From Bedellia somnulentella (Eukaryota; Arthropoda; Insecta; Lepidoptera; Bedelliidae): a stretch of 64,000 bases of DNA. The translations under genes and the position numbers were made by a program. The stretch covers positions 2,542,001 through 2,606,000 of the forward strand of contig OY755184.1 in NCBI GenBank assembly GCA_963576735.1. Direction: 5' to 3'. Position 1 is the first letter of the stretch. Every line of letters begins with the position of its first letter. This document shows positions 1 through 12,800 of this stretch, one piece after another. Under the pieces are notes generated by a model, which had not been told where the DNA came from, searched no databases, and saw nothing but the letters and a program-made list of their open reading frames with translations.

Positions 1-781
1 CTAATTTAAAGCAAAGTTTATAAACATTTGGGTACAGCTTGTAAGTCTCTCCTTGTAATTCTAATTTAATATTATTTTATTTCACGTAATACGTAGTTTT
101 GTAAACTCAATCGGTATATACCGAACAAAGCACTTCATTTTATTCATTTACTAATAACGGTATAACTGGAGTGTCATTAATATTACTATTCATAACAAAT
201 ACAAACCAATAGACCATCAAAAGATATGGAAAATGGCAATACAGATTGAATAATTTATTATTTTTAAGTTTTTTTTTATTTATTTTTAATTTTCACTGTA
301 AGAAATATATTGGCTAAAATAAAACTACAAACTATATTTAATTGGCAGTTCTATCTACAAAATAAATCAAAGATTAAAAATATGAATGTCAAATAAATAA
401 AATACATTTGTAAACGACGACTTTTTAAGTAAGTTAATAAAGGTTTTTCTTCATTTCTCACCTTTCAGCTATACTACACTTATCAAGGCAACACTTTAAC
501 ATTTTTCATCTAGAAGGTTCTAGCACTTTTACTATCCGAAACAATGGCCCAAGTTTACTATGTTTGAATACGAAAACGAAAATAAAAAATCATATTTACT
601 CTTAATTTTTTGGGATAATTTGTAAATATCTTAAATTTTCATGAACAAAGTAAACTAAAGCTGGCCTCCCTAGCTTTATCGACTTAGCATTTGTATCATT
701 CATTCAGTCCAAGATGGCGGATCACTGCCATTCACTCATTCAGTCTAAGATGTAAAATAGTGATTGCATTCAGCAATTCGT
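1..781 (-). other. APPBP2 3' untranslated and downstream region
   Basis: AT-rich sequence following the APPBP2 stop codon on the minus strand. No ORF is visible. Possible polyadenylation signals (AATAAA on the minus strand) are at 254-259 and 275-280, but several AT-rich alternatives exist, so the transcript end is not fixed. A short tandem-like stretch around 690-780 repeats the phrase cattcagtc/attcattcag three times. Confidence 0.5.
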
Positions 782-888
782 TCAGTCAGCGTTTGGACTA
801 AACAGCTGAGCTCTGAGTTCATCAAGTGAAAGAACTTCTTCGTCTTCAATAGATGGTTGCTGCTCTGTGCGGGATTGCTCTCGCAGCT
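782..888 (-). CDS. APPBP2: APPBP2 exon 13 (last coding exon)
   Basis: Encodes residues about 599-634, starting ELREQSRTEQQPSIEDEEV and ending LFSPNAD before TGA at 784-782. The acceptor is ttttacag read on the minus strand. The acidic, low-complexity tail is shorter than the vertebrate one, and the LREQ phrase matches vertebrate LRDRQ right after the last TPR. Confidence 0.85.
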
Positions 889-3800
889 CTGTAAAATTAA
901 ACATGATTTAATCAATGATAAATATATAATGGTTATTATCTCAGACTCTCAGAAGAAGGAAGAAGGTGGGAGTCTGAAGTGAGCATAAAAGAACAAGTAT
1001 GAGAAGAATAAATAAAGGATATCTTTTAAATGTAAGGGAAACAAGGGAGGTTTGTCAAGGTCTCTGCCTTCGCCAGTGGGAAGGACGGGCGTGAGTGTAT
1101 TTAACTAAGGAAGTCCAGACCAATACCAGGAAAAGAGAAATTATGCTAATTTGAAAATAATATTTATTTATGTGTACCAATATTTGACAGATGAGGCTGT
1201 CAAATGAAGGTGCACTTTGGTGAACACGTGTACTAATGCAACCGCGATAGCTCAGTGGGTAGAACACCGCTTATCGTGCAGACGATGAGAGTTCAAATCC
1301 CAGGTCTGCTTACACCAATTTGTCTTTTCTAAAGTCGTATATGTGGTTAATTTAACATGGTTTTTAACGGTGAAAACCCACATGGCCAAGTTGTACTTTG
1401 TCATGTGAGAGTGTATTCATACCGAACAGCGATAAGCCTGTCACCTATCACGTGAGTACAATATCCAAGCAAAATATGGGTACTCTGAACACCAGGTGAC
1501 AATGTCACGTGATGTTCAGAAGTATTAATACCTCTGCCAACCCCATCAGTTTTAGTGTACTAAGTGTAATGTTCATGGGCGGATTCAGCCATATGGGCAA
1601 GATGGGCATGCCGACAACCCTAATCGACATACGACCTCACACTATTATAGTCTATTGAGGCTAAAGCTGATATGCTGAGCAAGATAATTTTGGGTGCCTA
1701 TGCCCACAACCTTTTTTGAGGACTGCATTCGTTCCTAATAGTTTCAGTTTCGTAAACACGTGGACTAAGAATAGTGTTATAGTGGTACGGTGGCATAGTC
1801 TCAAATAAGCACCTGCCTATTCGACGGACACCTGTCCGAATTATGAAGAATAAAAAGCATGTATGAAAAGATTGATGTATGTGAACGAAGATAGAGAGGT
1901 TTGCCAGTATCGTACAAAGTGGCGATCGATAGTCTCTGCCTGCCCCAATGAGAACTAATGGCGTGAGTATTTGTATGTATGTATGTGTATTAAGTATATT
2001 GTTATAGTGGCAAAGAAAACTCAAGTAAATAGACCGATAACCAAACGAAGTTCAGTATAAAAATTGCTAAAAAACATAATTTAAATCTTTTTGCTCATGA
2101 AAACTTCATGTGGGGATTATTACTAATAAATAAAGGAAAGAAAAATTTCGACACAGGCGGGAATCGAACCCGAGACCTCGGGTATACGCCTCCAACGTGT
2201 GAAAGAAATAAAGGATAGAAGAATTTCGCGCTGGCAACCATTGACACGGTAGATCAATTGGCAGAGCGACGGGGGCGTATAGCCGTGGTCGCGGGTTCGA
2301 TTCCCGCCTGTGTCGAAATTTTTCTTTAGTTTATTTATTCTTTATTTATTTGCTAAAAAACAACCGCTTAAAAATAATTGTTAAAATAAGTAATCCCTAT
2401 ACCCTGATTTGTGGATTCAATGTTCTGACTTTTGTTGGTTATACTTTTGAATTGACTGAATCGTTTAAAGATATTGAAATTCTTGGTTTTTTCTCTGTGT
2501 ACTTAAGTTCTCAATGTATGGTGGTATAGATATTTGATCATATATATATTTATTTATTTACATAACATAACCATTACAGGCATAGCCCAGTGCGATTATA
2601 TTAAACTTAAACATCTATTAAATATCTACTACAAAATACCTATCACATATATTAACATTATTATTGACGACAGCCGTGGCCGAGTGGATAGGTGACTAGC
2701 TTCTCGGTCCGGAGGTCGCGGGTTCGATCCCCGCTGAGAGCATCATTTATGTGATGAGCATAAATGATTGTTTCTTAGTCTTGGATGTTATTTATATGTG
2801 TATTATATAATATTAAATATATCGTTAAGTTAGTATCCCATAATACAATGTTCTACTTAGTTTGGGGCTAACTTGATCTGTGTAATATGTCCATATATAT
2901 TTATTTATTTATTTATTTATTATTGAACCTATTAAGTATGAAATAGTTATCTTCTAAATCTTCGCATTTCCTCTTTTACACATTGAAACATCAATTTTTT
3001 CATAACATAAGTAATACAATGAAGATTCTGTAAAGTCAGCCAGCGAACATGAGAATAAATCTATGCGATCGGCAATCTGGTTCAAAGATCGTACCGCTCG
3101 CGCAAAAGCACTCTCAAACAAGAGATTGGTCCGTGAAGATGGAACTACCAGTAGACGACCCCAGCGCCGCCTTAATGTATTACTAGGTACCATTAATTTT
3201 AGTTTGAACAGGATAGTGGGGTTAATAATTATTCCTCTTAAAACCTTTAATAAGTAAACTAACATAACTATATATATATATTTGTTAATAGTTTGTGTTT
3301 GAAGTGCAATAAAGAGTTATTCTACTCTATTCTCACCGTGCCAATGATGCAGCAGTCGGTTGTAGAGGTCGGCGCGGTCGTGCTGTTTCAGTTTCGTGAA
3401 CACGTGGACTTAGTATAGTGTTATAGAGAAAAAGTGGCATAGTGAACTTAGCTAAGTAGACCGATAACCAAACGTAGTTCAGTATAAAAATTGCTAAAAA
3501 CTTCTTGTTAAAATAAGTTATCCTTATACCCTGTTCTGTCTTATATGTTCTGACTTTCGCTGGTTATACTTTGGCTTCGCTTAAGTCAGTGGAAATCACT
3601 GAATTTTTTACAGATATTGAAATTTTTCGTTTCTTCTACAAACATATACTCACGGCTATAAATCCCTTAACGGGGTAGCCAGAGCTTTGGAATTAGAAAT
3701 TCCTCAGTCACTTTTGGAACTTGATTGGGCAAAAGATGGTAATAATAAATGTTTTTGGTTACGGGTCTCCAACCGCATCGCCCGAAAAACCCTTAAAAGC

Positions 3801-6800
3801 CCCAATACCGTTAGTCGCCTCTTACGATCACCCACGGGTAGAAATGGGGTAGTGCTATTCTAAGCGGACACTACACAGCAATTACAACCTATTAAATAAA
3901 CAAATATTCTCACCGTGCCAATGATGCAGCAGTCGGTTGTAGAGGTCGGCGCGGTCGTGCTGTTTCAGTTTCGTGAACACGTGGACCAACCCGCGGTAGT
4001 CGTACTCGAGCCCGGAGTAGCGCTCGCCGAACAACTTTAGACCTGGAAATTTATATATGAAATGACGACGTGATAGCTCAATGGGTAGAACACCGGTTAA
4101 CGTGCAAGCGACTAGTGTTCAAATCCCGGGTCGGGCCTACACCAATTTAGTCTTTTTTAAAGACAAATGTGTGGTTAATTTATCATGGTTGTTAACGGTG
4201 AGGCAAAACATCGTGAGGAAATCCAAATGGCTGAGTTATACTTAGTCATGTGACAGTGTATTCGTACAAAACGGCGACAGGCCTACCCCCTATCACGTGA
4301 ATACACTGTCTGTTGTTGTCACTGTCCATGCAAAGCGTGGGTATTCTGAACACCAGGTGACAAAGTCACGTGATGTTCAGAAGTATTAGTACCTCTGCCA
4401 ACCAACCATTTTTAGCATGTTTATGTTATGTTATACATGAAAGCTTCGTGAAAATATATATCAGTAATTAAAACAACGAATGATTATCGGATATTAAAAT
4501 AATCAATCGTTGTTTTAATTATAATGTACAATCGTGGTCTTAGAAAATAATATATCTATTTGTGTGAAATTATTTAGTTAATGACGTTATAGTAGCAGAG
4601 CAAGCAAGAAAAAAGATTGCCTTAATTTTTAAACTTGAATTCGGATTTTGACATGACATTATATTCCATTTATTATGGAACATTATCCATGTGATATATT
4701 GACGTTGATATGCCATCTTATATTTATAAAAGAAAGTGGTGTTAGTTACTCTATTTATAACTATAGAACGGGTGAACTAATCTGGGTAAAAATTGTTGGA
4801 GAGGTAGCTTAGAACCAGGAAAAGAACAAAGGATATATATCATAACGCTAAATATCGTAGAGGGTAAGCAGTAAAAAATACTAAACACTATTTGTGGAAA
4901 GCCAAGGCGGACCACTAGTTAAAAATAAATAAATATGTTATACTTACTAATAGCAATAGATCTAAAGTACAGTTTAGCCGCAGCTAGATGATTATCCATA
5001 TGATAGTTGTATAGTGAGGCGAGGTGACCAATACTGAGCCCCACTTCGTAATCTTCTGCGCCAAGTAACTCTTCTTTTATTGCTATCGCTTTTAAATGCA
5101 TCGCTTCTGCGTCCTGAGAACAAGGAAATAATCTTTTGAGACACATAATGGACAAGTAAGATATTTAGTTTTTTGATTTTAAAACATGTCAAGTGGTGTT
5201 CAATAGATATAGTGGTAAAACTTTTGTTGTGGTGTGGGCCTAAAATAGCATATTTTTTAAGTGTCGTTGAAGGCCACAAGTGTACGGGATTTTTATGTAA
5301 TTTTTGGGCGATATCATATGTTATTTTAAAATCTATTTCACTGAACTTTCAAAGCAGCTGAGAAATAACTAATTCCATAGCTCTTGATTGGCCTACTTGG
5401 CATTTATTACCGTAAATTAAGGATAGAATAAAAAAAAGTCTGTGTATGTTTCTAATTTGCATCTATGTTTTTTTTTTATAATAATGAAATAATTGAACAC
5501 TACATCAACAATATGACTATGTAGTCTCAAACTATCTAATGTTGATATAACTTTAAGCCCCTAGCGATCAATTTTCGAATAATTAAATACATTACCTCAA
5601 ATTTCTGCATACTCTGATACAGCCTACCGAGGTTGCCGTAATGTTTCGCAGTTTGTACGTTCTTCTCACCGAAGGCTAGCATCGAGAGGTTTAGTGCTGC
5701 CTTGTGAAGTGCTTCAGACTCTTTTAGAAGGTTTGGTTCTGGAAGCAAAGGAAATACTTGTTGCCTTCACTGTGTATTTATATTTTTAATAGTTATTTAT
5801 AAATGTTGTATTTAAAATAATTAAGCGTACAGTATTGTTTAATTATTTGTTAAAGCAAAAGTACTTTTTCACCAGTGATGAAATTTGCGCAAATAGTAAA
5901 TGCTAAACTTTGAAAATATGTGCCCGTTTAATGTAAGCTAAGCTATGTAGCAAGGAAATTTCAAAGCTCCAAAGGTGTCCTTTGCACATAGTTACACCAC
6001 TTACAATCCACATAAAACATAAATTAACCGATTGGTCGATATGAGACCCATCCAAATTATCTATAGCATAGTAACATAACACATCTTTGGTGGAAAAGCG
6101 ACTTTAAAGATAAAAATGATTCATTTTTACAACGTTAAATGTGTCAACGGATTCAAATTAGAAGAGATACAACAAATAAACGTTATCAAATATTTTACAC
6201 GCTTTTATTAATTTTATGATTAAATAAATTTCCATCCTTCTCTTAAACAACTTTATAAATGGGATGGCCGCTTACAGACAACTCTAAAATGGAAATGACA
6301 TTTTATTTGTTCCAACTGAAATAATATCTCTTCTAATGAGAACCCAAATTGTGAGTTATTACCACTCATGGCCTGACCGGCCGGGGCGTCCAGAGCTATC
6401 TCTTCCAATATTAACGCTTTCACTCGCTTCGCTGACGCGAGTAGTAGGTGGTCGGGCGGCACTAAATTCTGAAAATTACAATTTATATTACATAGGGTCG
6501 TACAATTGCACACATATACTTACGCCATTTTTTCCCATAGAGGTAGGCAGAGACTATCGATCGCCACTTCGTATGTTCTTGACATACCCATCTAATTTCG
6601 TTAACGTCCATCAATCTTTTCTAGCATGCCGTTTTATTCTTCTATCGTTCAATCACGCGATGTTACGTTTTATCTTGTAAACTGTCCCTCCCTTAATAGA
6701 TAAATATGATTGAGTAGGGAGAACTATATACATAAATATACTCACGGCCATAATCCCCAAAACGCGGTAGTTATAGCTAATGAATATAATAATAGAAAGC

Positions 6801-9800
6801 ACGACCCCAATCATTTTGCACTCCTACACGCAGAACGTGACACTTTTTTATGCGGGCATCCGGAATTCTTCATATTTTTTTAAATTGCTGTGTAGTGTCT
6901 GCATAGAATAGCACTACCCCATTTCTTCCGGTGGGTGTACGTAAGAGGCGACTAACGGTATTGGGGCTTTTTGGATTTTTGGACGATGCGGTTGGAGACC
7001 CATCACCAACAACCTTTATTCTAGCATCTTTCCCCACTCAACTTCAAAAAGTGGCTGAGGAATTTGTAATTCCTTAGCTCTGGCTACCCCTTCTAGGGAT
7101 TTATAGCCGTGAGTATATGTATGTATGTATGTTTTTTAAATAAACCCACTATTACCTATCATTCTCGTTAGTAATCTCTCAATGATCTGTATGGCCTGGC
7201 GTGATCCCTTGCCTTGTAGACTTATCTATAATTGTCCACTGTATACTATATACGTAACATAGAGAACTTTACTAAACTGAGAAGAAACAAAGAATTTCAA
7301 TAGCTGTAAATAATTCACAAGCAAATATATGACTAACAACGGCCAGAACATTGAATAAACCAATCAGAGTGTAGGGACAATTTGATTTCACAATTAGTTT
7401 TTGGCGGCAATTTTTGTATGCTGTGTAGTGTCGGCTTAGAATAGCACTAACCCGTTTCTTCCGGTGGGTGTACGTAAGAGGCGACTAACGGAATTGGGGC
7501 TTTTAAAGGGTTTTTGGGCGATGCGGTTAGAAACCCATCACCAACAACCATTATTTTACCATCTTTTCCCCACTTAACTTTCCAAAAGTGGCTGAGGAAT
7601 TTCTAATTTCTTAGCTCTGGCTACCCCTTCTAGGGATTTATAGCCGTGAGTATATGTATGTATGTATGTTTTGTACTGAATTACGTTTGGTGTCTGTTCT
7701 ATTTATTTAAGTTATTTTTGCTATGTAACAATAATACCTCAATAATCCTAATGGCCCTCTCAGCATGCTCCCTTGCTTTATAGAACCGGCCGGTGGAATA
7801 CTCCATTACGTATAGAGCGTACGCGAGATCTTCCTGCGCGGTCGCCACGTGGAGGCTGCTGCGGCCGAATACGAGACGCAGGGTCGATAGAGCCTCCTAG
7901 GGAGAAATATATAGAATGCATATTGTGGAGGTGAAGATGATTGAAAAAGGTGTAGTGATGTTGAATATATTTTTAAGCTCAACGAGTAGCAATCTGGTTT
8001 AATTTTAACTTTCAATCTTTGAGTGCCAGCTGATACCTCATGAGAAAAGGTACGTTCAACATATCAATTCTTGCAAATGCGTCGTATTTTTTTTTCATTT
8101 AATACTAATATATTTAAAAAAATAGTATGTAGCAATGTGTCCATCCCCAAATAAAACGATTCCCACTACAAATACATTAAAAAATTCTAAATCGCACCTC
8201 ATATACAACCACACTGGTAGGCATCTAATCAACATTAAGCAGATATAATCTAAGATCATGTAAGTGGCCGAGCTACGCGAATGCGCTACATTACACTAAA
8301 CTTATCATTAAAAGCTGGTACCTTTCTAAAAGGTCGCTAATTTAAATGTGATTTTACTTCTAAAACGAATGCAAATACAAATATCACAAATACTGACCTC
8401 ATAAACAGCCACACTAGTAGGTATCTGATCCACATTAAGCAGATAGAACCCAAGATCGAGATGCGCGGCGGCGCTACGCGGGTGTGCTACGCCATAGTGT
8501 CTACGCGCGCGGGCGGCGGCGCCTCGTAGCAGCGCGCCCGCTACGCAGAACTGCCGCTTCACTACGCACGCCTTGCCGCACGCTCGTAGCACTTCTATTA
8601 CCACTCTAAGGAAAATCTTTGATTATAGTTAGGCGTTTGATTGAGTTAGTTGGAGAGTTGGTAGGAGTTAGTTTTTTTGGGATGCTGAATTGTAGTGCTT
8701 AAACTGCGTTTATGTTTTATGTATATGATGGCTAAAATTTGTTTTTGAAAGTAGAGTTGTGGGAACACGATCGTGGGACTTTAAGGTGGAGTGCTGCAGG
8801 GCAACATTTATTTTGGAAATGAATAAAGCATTGAAAGGAAAAAAAACGTTCATTTCTTAAATTCGATATAACAGGATACTCACTTTGGAGGTGTATCCGG
8901 CGTTAATAATTTCAAAGCCTTCATACTCCAGCTATAAGCGGCGTTGTAGTCACATCTTACGAAGAACAAAGCACTGAATTCCTTATAAAGCCTCGGCAGT
9001 AATGAGCCCATTCCTTCGACCACAGTACGACCAATCGGACACTCTTCATGCTCTTGCAATCTGCAAGTATAAAATATTGTTCTGAATAAATTTGGGTTAC
9101 ATGTTACAAAAACTCTACGCCACAAGCTACACACGCCTTTTTTACTATATGCGCTGAAAACTGTACTACTCCAATGATGTTAAATGAGGTTAAAGCTCAA
9201 TTTGCATTATCATTTAAAATAATATTAGTATGTTAATTTTTTTTTTATATGGAAGCAACTCAACACCAACTTGTTACATTTCTATTTTATTTTTATTTCA
9301 AATACTTTGCAATCCATAAACATATTGTAAACAGTTTTGATATACAATGTAAAGTGATATAATAAAAATAAACAATAATATAATTCAATGACTTTGAAAC
9401 ACAAATAAAATGTTTTGTTACCATGTCTATAACATTGTATTCAAAACTGTTTAGAACATAAATACATTTTACGGCTATAAATTCCAAAACGGGGTAGCTA
9501 AGAACTTCGGAGTTCGAAATTCTTCAGACACTTAGAAATTCACCACACATTTATTTCACCATCTTTTCCCCACGAAACTTCCAAAAGTGGCTGAGGAATT
9601 TCTAATTCCCTAGCTCTGGCTACCCATTTAAGGGATTTATAGCCGTGAGTATATGTATGTATGTACTTAGAAATTGAGTGAGAAAATATTGTAAAATATA
9701 TGATGGGCTGTGACTTCAGCCATATCTCTCATAAACTTAAAAATCCCCAATACCCTTAGTTACCTCTAACAAACACACACGGGAAAGCCAACTCTATTGA

Positions 9801-12800
9801 TCAACCTTGTCTTAGAATAACACCGTTCAGAGCTATTTTAGCTACATTTCCATTTAGATCAATAATTCCCACGAAAGTTTTTCTTAAAAAGTCGCAATTT
9901 CACTGTGAAACACAACCCAATACTCACCTGCAGCAAATTTCATCATCATCATCAGTCTGCGTGGCCTTATCACAGACATCGATATCGTTGTAGTAATGGT
10001 CTATTCCAGGGTGATCTAGTGATGAGGATGATTCATCAGAATGGCCTAGCAGTTTGAGAGCGAGAGAGTAGGTTTCTGCGGCCGCCGGGAAACAACAGTA
10101 GGCTGATTGGGTGTTTAGTAACCTGAAATTTATACGATTTTATTTGTTATGTATGACGCAATTATAGAGAGAAAGAATAAAACTTACACTTAAGAAGTAA
10201 AAGAAAAAATTCTTAACTAAGTTCCGTTTCAAATAACATATATTTTACTGCATTTTTCAATGTTAAATTACAATATTAAAAATATATGTATGAGAAGAAT
10301 CTCGGTATGTTTTATGCCAATTTAACGGAACGATTTTAACAAAATGGATAGTGCGGGGAATCATTCATCGCTCCGTTAACAGATCGTATATCCCTAAGGG
10401 TAGGTTTTAAATAAAATTATAACCACTTATTTAAGTATTTTGTTTAACCGAGTAAATACAAGAATGCAATTTACAATGTTAAGACACTATTTTTGGCTAC
10501 CACAGAATTTGTCATTTGAAATGTATTCAAATAACATCAGTACTATACTATTGAAGAGCCAAATTGGCGTACATTTAGCAAATATTTATATCCAACTGGC
10601 AGAATAAAACCGACATGAAACATTATGCAGCCATCATGTAAACTGTACATAATAAAAAATAGGTATAATAATAAATAACACGAGATGACGCCAAGACACC
10701 TCGTAAATGATTTGGCTCGACACCAATTCCTCTCTGGCAATTTATACTAATGTTTAATCCAAGTTGAAGAACACCCATTTTTCACGCATACGTTAATATG
10801 CTCTTAGTTTGCTGACCTAACAATGTCAAGGTTACGGCAAACGTACATACTTTTCAGCAGGCCAAAATACAGTGTTACTACGTTTTAAGCGTATTCATAG
10901 ATACATAAATTGATTGTACTGTTTGTGCTGGGCAAATCAAAATGTGAAAGATATGAATTGCTGATGTTTAAAATACATTCAATGGAGACTCAGTCATCAT
11001 AACTATAAGCACTATTTCATGTGCTGTTAATAGTTGGACTTTAATGTTGTTTTTTATTACGGGTAAGGCAATCGCCTGAAGATATAAACTGTCTCATGAT
11101 CAGAATAACTCACTCATGTGGGTTTCCATGCGATGTTTTTCTCATCTTTTGATAATTGGGCAAAGAGGAGTAAGCCTGATTAAGCAGATTTTCAAATGAC
11201 AAGCGAAATTAAGGAAATAAAGGACAGCCCATAAATTTATGTGATCCGAAACAGATCAATAAAAACCCCTATCAGCTCAGTTGGCAGAGCTACCGGGGAA
11301 TACATCCGGGTGTCGCGGGTTCGAGTCACGCTGGTCTCAAAATTTTGCAGCCCCAAGCATGTTTACTAAAGCCGTGCTCTTCGCTCTGAGCTAAAAATAT
11401 TGTTAAACTAAAGCTTAGCTCACACGTTCAGAGTTAACGGCTAGAGACTGTGTACAATGCTACTTAGCACAGTGAAAGCGGCTACATTCTTTGATTGAGA
11501 TTTCAAAACAAAGGACTTCGCAAAACCTTTGCAAGCACCGAATACTCTCCCGACGGGTCTCTCGCCAATCTACTCCATAAATGTGAGACTCACCTATAAC
11601 AGCACTCCAGTGTAAGTCGCCTATAGTGCGTGCTTCTTGGCTGCGAGCGGCACAGTTCGCGACAGGTTTTACTCTATCTTTAGCCTAACAACCCCTTTAG
11701 CCCAGTACAAAGACTAAGCCTATGAAAAAAATCGATTCCCTAAGTCCTCACCTATGACAGCACTCCAGTGTGAGTCGCCTATAGTGCGTGGTTCTCGGCT
11801 GCGAGCGACACAGGTCGCGACACGTCTCGAGCACGGTGCGCGCGTCCGCGTACCAGCCTGCTTCGTTGAGGAACCCGCCTGGAATTATGGGGGACATGAA
11901 TTGGGGGTTCCATAACTGAATGGTGAGGTTGTATATAGAGGCAGTGACAGAGGTACTAATACTTCTGAACATCACGTGACTTTGTCACCTGGTGTTCAGA
12001 GTACCCACGTTTTGCTTGGACAGTGTACTTACGTGGGGCAGGCCTATCGCCGTTTTTGTACGAATACACTGTCACATGACTAAGTACAACTAAGCCATGT
12101 GAGTTTCCTCACGATATTTTCCCTCACCGTTAACAATCATGATTGAACCACAACATACGTCTTTAATAAAACATCTTGATATAACAATGGGTATTAAAAA
12201 AATGTTACACATTCTATCCAAAACTGAGTTAGCATTGAAATTACTAACTTTGGTACCAAAAGTGAGCATTGATGCTCATACATACCTACATATACTCACG
12301 CCGTTAGTTCCGATTGAGGTAGGCAGAAACTATCGATTGCCACTTTGTACGATCCTGGCAAACCTCTCTATCTTAGTTCACATTATTGATGCTCATAGAG
12401 TATTTTTTTATGGATATCCAAGGGATATTGAAATACAAATTATTCTTCCCCTAAAAACCTAGAGAAAGGGACGCTAAGATGGTTGGGGCTCATAAACCGG
12501 CTAGATGACAGAACAAAACGCAACCCACAAAACCCTATGTAAGTAAACATCAAGTAAAATTGGCAATACCTTACCAAGGCTTAATCCCAACAGTATCAGC
12601 TGATGTTTGGTGTGCGTCCCCTGGTCGACCCTCGTCAGATACACGCTGGCCAGCTCTGTCGACAGCATCGAGCCGTATTCGATCACCGCCTGAAATATAC
12701 AACATTGCTTACACTTAATAAATAATAAACATAAACATACATAAACGTTCACGCCGAATATCCCCGAAGGGGTTGGCAGAGGTACTAATACTTCTGAACA

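Larger units (their letters stand above)
1738..2500. repeat. Local segmental duplicate, unit A, with APPBP2 exon 12 fragment
   Basis: Starts with about 26 bp of antisense APPBP2 exon 12 (gtttcagtttcgtaaacac...). It continues with a mosaic that matches 3387-3630 piecewise (1738-1790, 2000-2060, 2340-2490), interrupted by a LINE tail and a tRNA-like fold-back. The non-exonic part resembles the reverse complement of the intron next to exon 8 (7190-7340 and 7675-7730), for example accaaacgtagttcagta. Confidence 0.55.

Noticed and set aside
2669..2745. tRNA(Ser)-like sequence as a functional tRNA gene
   Set aside because: Box A and box B are good, but the ends do not pair into an acceptor stem and the sequence continues into a SINE body and (TTTA)n tail.
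3063..3257. 64-codon plus-strand ORF
   Set aside because: Antisense to the LINE C-terminal fragment, which explains the open frame.
8880..9134. Longer reading of APPBP2 exon 6 beyond its acceptor
   Set aside because: Residues before LQEHEEC come from intron sequence upstream of acttgcag, and the phase with exon 5 fixes the start at 9060.
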